DNA of 64,000 bases from Massilia forsythiae (lineage in GTDB: Bacteria > Pseudomonadota > Gammaproteobacteria > Burkholderiales > Burkholderiaceae_D): positions 2,418,001 through 2,482,000 of the forward strand of contig NZ_CP051685.1 in assembly GCF_012849555.1 (NCBI RefSeq), read 5' to 3'. A program made the position numbers and the translations under genes. The notes under the pieces were generated by a model. That model made no database searches and was not told the origin of the DNA. It saw only the letters and a list, made by a program, of their open reading frames with translations. Positions 59,221 to 64,000 of the stretch are shown in pieces. Numbering within the stretch: position 1 is the first letter of the stretch; each line of letters opens with the position of its first letter.

Positions 59221-60978
59221 TCAAAACTCTTCCCAATCCCCATCGCCCGCCGGCGCCGGCACCTTCGCCGCAGGACGCGCCGCCGGCGCGGCGCTTGCCG
59301 CCTTGGACGGCGCCGCCACCGATTTGACCGGCGCGGGCAACGAGGCCTTGATGGCTGCCTTGGCAAGCGTCGCTTTGACAGGCGCCTTGGCGGGCACGGC
59401 TGCCTGCGCCGCCTGCGTCATCTCCACCCGGAACAAACTGACCAGCCCCGACAGCTTGCCGGCCTGCTCCTGCAGCGCTTCCGAGGCCGCCGCGGCTTCC
59501 TCGACCAGCCCGGCATTCTGCTGGGTGACATTGTCCATCTGGATGATCGCCTGGTTGATCTGCTCGATACCGGCAGTCTGTTCCTGGCTGGCCGCGGTGA
59601 TCTCGCTCATGATGTCGGCCACGCGCTGGATGCTTTCCACCACTTCGTGCATGGTGCCGCCGGCCTGGTCGACCAGCTGGCTGCCGCTTTCGACCTTACT
59701 GACCGAGTCGCCGATCAATTGCTTGATTTCCTTGGCGGCGGCGGCCGAACGCTGCGCCAGCGTGCGTACCTCGCCGGCCACGACCGCGAACCCGCGGCCC
59801 TGCTCGCCGGCGCGCGCCGCTTCCACGGCGGCATTCAGCGCCAGGATGTTGGTCTGGAAGGCGATGCCGTCGATGACGCCGATGATGTCGACGATCTTGG
59901 AAGACGAATCCCTGATCGAGCCCATGGTCTCGACCACCTGCGCCACCACGGCGCCGCCCTTGCTGGCCGTGCTGGAGGCGGTCATCGCCAGCGCATTCGC
60001 CTGGCGCGCATTGTCGGCGTTCTGCTTGACGGTCGAAGTCAGTTCTTCCATCGAGGATGCGGTTTCTTCCAGCGAGCTGGCCTGCTCTTCGGTGCGCGAG
60101 GACAGGTCCAGGTTGCCGGCCGCGATCTGGCCGGAGGCCGAGGCGATGGCATCGGTGCCGCCGCGCACCTGGGTGACGATCTCGGCCAGCTTGGCGCGCA
60201 TCGTGCTCATCGCAAACAGCAAGCTGGCGCGGTCGTCGGCGCGCAACTGCACCTCGCTGACCAGGTCGCCCGAGGCGATGCGGTTGGCGACTTCGGCGGC
60301 GTAGGCCGGCTCGCCGCCCAGCTGGCGGGTCAGGCTGCGGGTGATCAGCACGCCCAGGACGACGCCGGCCGCCAGGCTGCACAGTGCCAGGATCAGCATC
60401 AGGCCGCGGCTGTGTTCGTAGGCGGCCATGTTTTCCTGGTCGGTCTGCAGTGCGGTCTTTTCCTTGAGCCTGGCCAGTTCCGTCATCTTGTCGTCGATCT
60501 CGTTGGAGCGCGGCATGAAAGTGTCGAACAGGTAGACGACCGAATCGCGCTGCGCCTGCAGCTCTTCGGCCCGGGTGCGCCGCGCCAGCTCGGCGATTAC
60601 GTCGTTATAGGCGCGCAACTGGGCGTCCAGCTCGGCGAATTTCTGCTTGCCTTCCTCGGTGTTGAACAGCGGACGGGCCAGGTCGAGGTACTGCTGCATG
60701 GTCTTCTTGAACACCTCGACATTCTCCAGCGAGGTCTGGCGGCGCTTCTCGGTGGCGGCCAGCATCGCACCGCGCAGGGCGCGGTTGATGTAGATGAGGT
60801 TGATATTCGCTTCCTTGGCGTACGACACGCCGAGCAGTTCGCGCTGGTACAGGATCCTGGCGCGTTCGTTCATCTGGTCCATGTTGTGGATGCCGATGCC
60901 GGCGACGACGACGCCGAGCAAGGCCACGGCCAGGAAGCAAACGATCAGCCGCGTGCCGACCTTCATATTTCGAAACAT
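59221..60978 (-). CDS. Methyl-accepting chemotaxis protein with C-terminal DWEEF tether
   Basis: A 585-residue chemoreceptor. Seen in order: first membrane helix ([20 protein letters not shown]) at about 8-28, a four-helix-bundle periplasmic domain, second membrane helix ([19 protein letters not shown]) near 190, HAMP, methylation helices ([16 protein letters not shown]) and the signaling tip ([24 protein letters not shown], in parts). The last residues, after an Ala/Lys/Pro-rich linker, are GDGDWEEF, much like the NWETF pentapeptide that recruits CheR and CheB. The ligand is unknown. The ATG at 60978 has GGAG before it. Confidence 0.93.
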   Translation of the reverse strand: MFRNMKVGTRLIVCFLAVALLGVVVAGIGIHNMDQMNERARILYQRELLGVSYAKEANINLIYINRALRGAMLAATEKRRQTSLENVEVFKKTMQQYLDLARPLFNTEEGKQKFAELDAQLRAYNDVIAELARRTRAEELQAQRDSVVYLFDTFMPRSNEIDDKMTELARLKEKTALQTDQENMAAYEHSRGLMLILALCSLAAGVVLGVLITRSLTRQLGGEPAYAAEVANRIASGDLVSEVQLRADDRASLLFAMSTMRAKLAEIVTQVRGGTDAIASASGQIAAGNLDLSSRTEEQASSLEETASSMEELTSTVKQNADNARQANALAMTASSTASKGGAVVAQVVETMGSIRDSSSKIVDIIGVIDGIAFQTNILALNAAVEAARAGEQGRGFAVVAGEVRTLAQRSAAAAKEIKQLIGDSVSKVESGSQLVDQAGGTMHEVVESIQRVADIMSEITAASQEQTAGIEQINQAIIQMDNVTQQNAGLVEEAAAASEALQEQAGKLSGLVSLFRVEMTQAAQAAVPAKAPVKATLAKAAIKASLPAPVKSVAAPSKAASAAPAARPAAKVPAPAGDGDWEEF

Positions 60979-61378
60979 GGATGGGTTCTCCGAGATGGTG
61001 ATTGACGCGGCCTCAGCCACGTTGCGTATGGCGCGCGCAGGGTGCGCCAGCCAGGAGTCGGCAGTTGTGAGTCCGGTAAATACTAATTGATGTACGGAAA
61101 TATTTTAAGTCAAATCCGTTTTTGGTGCGCGCGATTGGCGTGTTTTGCCGACACTTGAGGGCAAAATGGCAAGTTTTGCTTGCTATTCAGTCATCGGGTA
61201 TTGATCGAGCTTGGAGGAAAGCAAGAAGGCCGGTCGTTGGACAAGCAATGGCGCCCGATACCCACATGAACCGGTCATGCAGGGATGGCCGGGACCAGAC
61301 GATGGCGGCGGCAGTGACAGCGTTGCACTGTCTTGCCGCTTGGCGAAACCACGCTGGGATGCTGGATAGACGCCAGCC
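60979..61378. other. 400-bp gap between the chemoreceptor and moaC
   Basis: No gene, repeat or terminator was recognised. It is AT-richer near 61085-61115, where TTGACT on the minus strand may be the -35 box of the chemoreceptor promoter; no sigma-28 sequence was found. Confidence 0.3.
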
Positions 61379-61924
61379 TTATAATGCGGCGGTCCAGTCG
61401 CCCGACTTGCCGCCATGCTTTTCCAGCACCCGCACATTGGTCATCACCATGCCGCGGTCCGCCGCCTTGCACATGTCGTAGATGGTCAGCAATCCTACCT
61501 GCACGGCGGTGAGCGCTTCCATCTCGACCCCGGTCTTGCCATGGGTTTCCACCTGCGCCCGGCAATGGACGCTGTTGTTCGCCTCATCGACCTCGAAGTC
61601 GACCGCCACCCGCGTGATCGCCAGCGGATGGCACAGCGGCACCAGGTCGCTGGTGCGCTTGGCGCCCATGATCGCGGCGATGCGCGCGATGCCGAGCACG
61701 TCGCCCTTCCTGGCGCTACCCGACGTGATGAGCGCCAGGGTTTCCGGCTGCATGCGGATGGTGCCGGCCGCGACCGCGATGCGGTGGGTGTCGTGCTTGG
61801 CGCCGACGTCGACCATGTGGGCCTGGCCGGTGGCGTCGAAGTGGGTCAGCGGGCTGGCGCCGGAGGCGGCGGCATTGGGAGCGGCGGGGGTAGAAGCGGA
61901 AGCGGGAGCGGTGGAATCGGTCAT
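61379..61924 (-). CDS. moaC: Cyclic pyranopterin monophosphate synthase
   Basis: Converts the MoaA product to cyclic pyranopterin monophosphate in molybdenum cofactor synthesis. The 181-residue protein has [20 protein letters not shown] near residue 36, [20 protein letters not shown] near 74 with the catalytic lysine, PLCHPL, and [20 protein letters not shown] near 133. An Ala/Ser/Pro-rich stretch of about 30 residues precedes the conserved core. Divergent from bepA. No other Mo cofactor genes are nearby. Confidence 0.95.
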   Translation of the reverse strand: MTDSTAPASASTPAAPNAAASGASPLTHFDATGQAHMVDVGAKHDTHRIAVAAGTIRMQPETLALITSGSARKGDVLGIARIAAIMGAKRTSDLVPLCHPLAITRVAVDFEVDEANNSVHCRAQVETHGKTGVEMEALTAVQVGLLTIYDMCKAADRGMVMTNVRVLEKHGGKSGDWTAAL

Positions 61925-62007
61925 CGGTGATGTGTCGGACTGTCGGGACGCGGTAACAAAGGATCGGCCCGGCGATCGGCGCGCCGGGATGCGGTTATCA
62001 TAGCACC

Positions 62008-63681
62008 GTGAAACCGATCCCGATTCCAGCGCTGTTGCAGCTTTCACCATGGCGTCGCTTGCCGGGCGCGCCGGCGCGCGTGCTTCGTCCGCGCGCGCGC
62101 CTGTCGCACATGCTGCTGGCCGCCTGCCTGGCCACCGGCAGCGCCGCCGCGCCGGCGCTGCCGACCGTGCCGACCGTGCCGACCACGCCGGTGCTGCGCT
62201 CCGCCGACACCGTCGGCTTGCCGACGCTGGGCGATACCGCGCGCGCCGACCTGTCTCCGGTGCTCGAGCGCAAGCTCGGCGAAGAGATCATGAACGACAT
62301 CCGGCGCGACCGCGATTACCTCGACGACGACCAGGTCGTCGAGTTCATGAACAATTTCGGCGATGCGCTGGTGTCCGCGTCGCCGGGCGCGCGCGGCGAG
62401 ACCAATGCCGATTATTTCTTCTTCGTCGTGCGCGATCCGATGATCAATGCGTTCGCGCTGCCGGGCGGCTTCATCGCCGCGCACTCGCAGCTGCTGCTGG
62501 CGGCGCAGAGCGAATCCGAGCTGGCGTCGGTACTGTCGCACGAGATCGGCCACGTGTCGCAGCGCCACATCGCGCGCATGATCGGCCAGCAGAAGCAGGA
62601 TGCGCTGCTGCCGCTGGCGGCGCTGATCCTGGCGGCGCTGGTCGGCAAGGCCGGCGGCGGTGCCGACGCGGCGATGGGCGTCATGATGGGCGGGCAGGGG
62701 CTGGCCATCCAGCGCCAGCTGAATTTCAGCCGCGACGCCGAGCGCGAGGCCGACCGCGTCGGCTTCCAGACCATGCGCAACGCCGGCTACGACACCTCGG
62801 GCATGGTCGCCTTCTTCAAGCGCCTGCAGAGCAGCAGCCGCCTGTACGACGAGGCCCCGGCCTGGCTCAGCAGCCACCCACTGACCGGCGAGCGCATCGC
62901 CGACATCCAGGCGCGCATCCGCGAGGCGCCCAAGCCGGGCCGCATCCGGCCCGACAGCATCGAGTTCCACCTGGTGCGCGCGCGCATCCGCGTGCTGCAG
63001 GACGAAAGCCAGAAAGGGCGCGAGGAAGCGCGCGGCGTGTTCGAGACGCAGCTGGCCGAGCAGAACACGCAGCACCAGACCGCCGCCATGTACGGCATGT
63101 CGTACTGGTCCCTGAAGCAGGGCGACCTGAAGGCGGCGCAGGAATGGCTGGACAAGGCGCGCGCCTCGATGAAGCCGCGGCCGGGCGTGTTTTCGAGCGA
63201 GCGGCCCGGTTCCGACGGCAGCGCCATGTTCGCCGCGCTCGGCACCGAGATCAAGCTGGCGCCGGGCCAGCCGAAGGAACTGCTGGCGCAGGCGGTGCAG
63301 GATGCGGAGGCGGCGCACCAGAAGTTCCCGCTGTCGCGCGCGCTGGCGCGCCAGTACGCCGCCGCCCTGATCGCGGACGGCAAGCTGGACCGGGCCGCGA
63401 CCTTCCTGCGCGACCAGGTGCAGCAATACCGCGCCGAGCCGAAGCTGTACGACCAGCTGGCCCAGACCTATTCCGCGCAGGGCAAGATCGCGCTGCAGCA
63501 CATGGCGCTGGCCGAATCCTACGTGCTGTCCGGCGCACTGCCGGCCGCGGTCGACCAGTTGAACCTGGCGCGCAAGGCGAAGGACGTGTCGTTCTACGAC
63601 CAGGCGGTGATCGATGCACGCGAACGGGAGTTGCAGGCGAAGCAGAAGGAAGACAAGAAGGAGAAGAAGGAGAGGGATTGA
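62008..63681 (+). CDS. bepA: M48-family metalloprotease with TPR tail (BepA/YfgC-like)
   Basis: A periplasmic zinc protease and chaperone for outer membrane protein assembly and LptD quality control. The 557-residue reading starts with GTG at 62008; a hydrophobic signal follows at about 35-52 ([16 protein letters not shown]), so an in-frame ATG at 62110 is also possible. The zinc motif HEIGH is in [17 protein letters not shown] near residue 180 and the third ligand region is [11 protein letters not shown] near 247. From about 330 on TPR-like helices follow, ending in a Lys/Glu-rich tail. The symbol is by family resemblance. Confidence 0.9.
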   Translation: MKPIPIPALLQLSPWRRLPGAPARVLRPRARLSHMLLAACLATGSAAAPALPTVPTVPTTPVLRSADTVGLPTLGDTARADLSPVLERKLGEEIMNDIRRDRDYLDDDQVVEFMNNFGDALVSASPGARGETNADYFFFVVRDPMINAFALPGGFIAAHSQLLLAAQSESELASVLSHEIGHVSQRHIARMIGQQKQDALLPLAALILAALVGKAGGGADAAMGVMMGGQGLAIQRQLNFSRDAEREADRVGFQTMRNAGYDTSGMVAFFKRLQSSSRLYDEAPAWLSSHPLTGERIADIQARIREAPKPGRIRPDSIEFHLVRARIRVLQDESQKGREEARGVFETQLAEQNTQHQTAAMYGMSYWSLKQGDLKAAQEWLDKARASMKPRPGVFSSERPGSDGSAMFAALGTEIKLAPGQPKELLAQAVQDAEAAHQKFPLSRALARQYAAALIADGKLDRAATFLRDQVQQYRAEPKLYDQLAQTYSAQGKIALQHMALAESYVLSGALPAAVDQLNLARKAKDVSFYDQAVIDARERELQAKQKEDKKEKKERD

Positions 63682-63714
63682 GCTGGATGTCTCGGCCGAT
63701 GTCGGCAGAATAGC

Positions 63715-63830
63715 CGTCGTTCCCGCGCAGGCGGGAACCCATACGTAAGAACCAAGGTCGATCTCATGTGCCTATTGCGATCGATCGAGTTTGCGGTAAT
63801 CGGTTATTCAGCATGGGTCCCCGCCTGCGC
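63715..63830. repeat. REPIN after bepA, its right REP interrupted by the MITE
   Basis: A forward REP (63715-63744) and the left half of an inverted REP (63811-63830, ending TCCCCGCCTGCGC). The inverted REP breaks off exactly at its centre, where the miniature element begins. Confidence 0.8.
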
Positions 63831-64000
63831 GCACTGCTGTCCAAGACGATCGTTGTCTCTGCCTTAAGCAGTTTTTGTTGCTAGCAGTAACGTAAAAATC
63901 ATTCCTAGCCAATAACTCGTCGTCCCCGCGAAGGCGGGGATCCATACTGAGCAAGAAAATTTGGTAGCTGGAAGCAGTCAGAATGCTTCAAAAATACCAA
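63831..64000. mobile_element. Second copy of the MITE-like element (cut by the window edge)
   Basis: 170 bp from GCACTGCTGTCCAAG on, 163 of 170 identical with 6605-6774 and without gaps, including the internal REP (63918-63947). The left flank is CCCC-GCCTGCGC, the 8-bp centre of an inverted REP, the same insertion point as in copy one. The right end lies outside the window. Confidence 0.8.

Overview
The window looks like a chromosomal segment of a beta-proteobacterium of the order Burkholderiales, most likely family Oxalobacteraceae (Massilia/Telluria/Duganella group). This is an inference from protein flavour, high GC with strong GC3, the gene blocks hda-HAD-pcnB-folK, recA-recX, sucC-sucD-pilA-glycosyltransferase and nadK-recN-hemH-grpE-dnaK-dnaJ, and from REP-type repeats. 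No rRNA, tRNA, CRISPR array, prophage or transposase gene was seen. It is mostly core genome, so the novelty sits in repeats, control sites and domain oddities.

Layout. 1-6.6 kb: recQ (cut by the left edge), uppP, a YkgJ-type cysteine-cluster protein, then a TetR regulator followed by a degenerate PIMT-family methyltransferase, a rhodanese and a TolC-family outer membrane protein. 6.6-6.9 kb: a 250-bp miniature inverted-repeat element inserted in the centre of a REP palindrome. 6.9-10.7 kb: ribB under an FMN riboswitch, gloA, an OsmC-family protein, a PQQ-type sugar dehydrogenase and a small acidic protein. 10.8-21.3 kb: a DUF3667 membrane protein, nadK-recN behind a near-perfect LexA box, hemH, a secreted GH12 glucanase with a long leader, and grpE, dnaK and dnaJ with sigma-32 promoters. 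21.3-24.6 kb: beta-carbonic anhydrase, a MazG-like pyrophosphohydrolase, gabD and a small coupled gene. 24.9-34 kb: a polyamine catabolism region (puuD, puuA, an spuC-type aminotransferase, a sodium:solute symporter, a second puuA-like gene) interrupted by a LytS/LytTR two-component pair. 34-36 kb: DeoR regulator plus MFS transporter. 36.2-41.5 kb, minus strand: thpR, panB, a DUF486 protein, folK, pcnB, a HAD phosphatase and hda. 41.7-49.6 kb: purM, an S9 peptidase, and an acetate-type symporter operon (response regulator, histidine kinase, DUF4212 subunit, symporter). 49.9-56.9 kb: SOS-controlled recA with recX, a DUF2889 protein, sucCD, a sigma-54 type IV pilin gene and a Wzy/PilO-type ligase. 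57-64 kb: a second S9 peptidase, a chemoreceptor with a C-terminal pentapeptide tether, moaC, a BepA-like metalloprotease and the second copy of the miniature element.

How it fits together. Putrescine can be glutamylated (puuA), transaminated (spuC-type), hydrolysed (puuD) and its semialdehyde product oxidised to succinate (gabD), and sucCD lies further on. DNA damage control covers recA and nadK-recN. Heat-shock control covers grpE and dnaK. The most unusual observation is the repeat biology: four REPINs, plus two copies of a 250-bp element that have both landed in the same 8-bp centre of REP hairpins and that themselves carry a REP.
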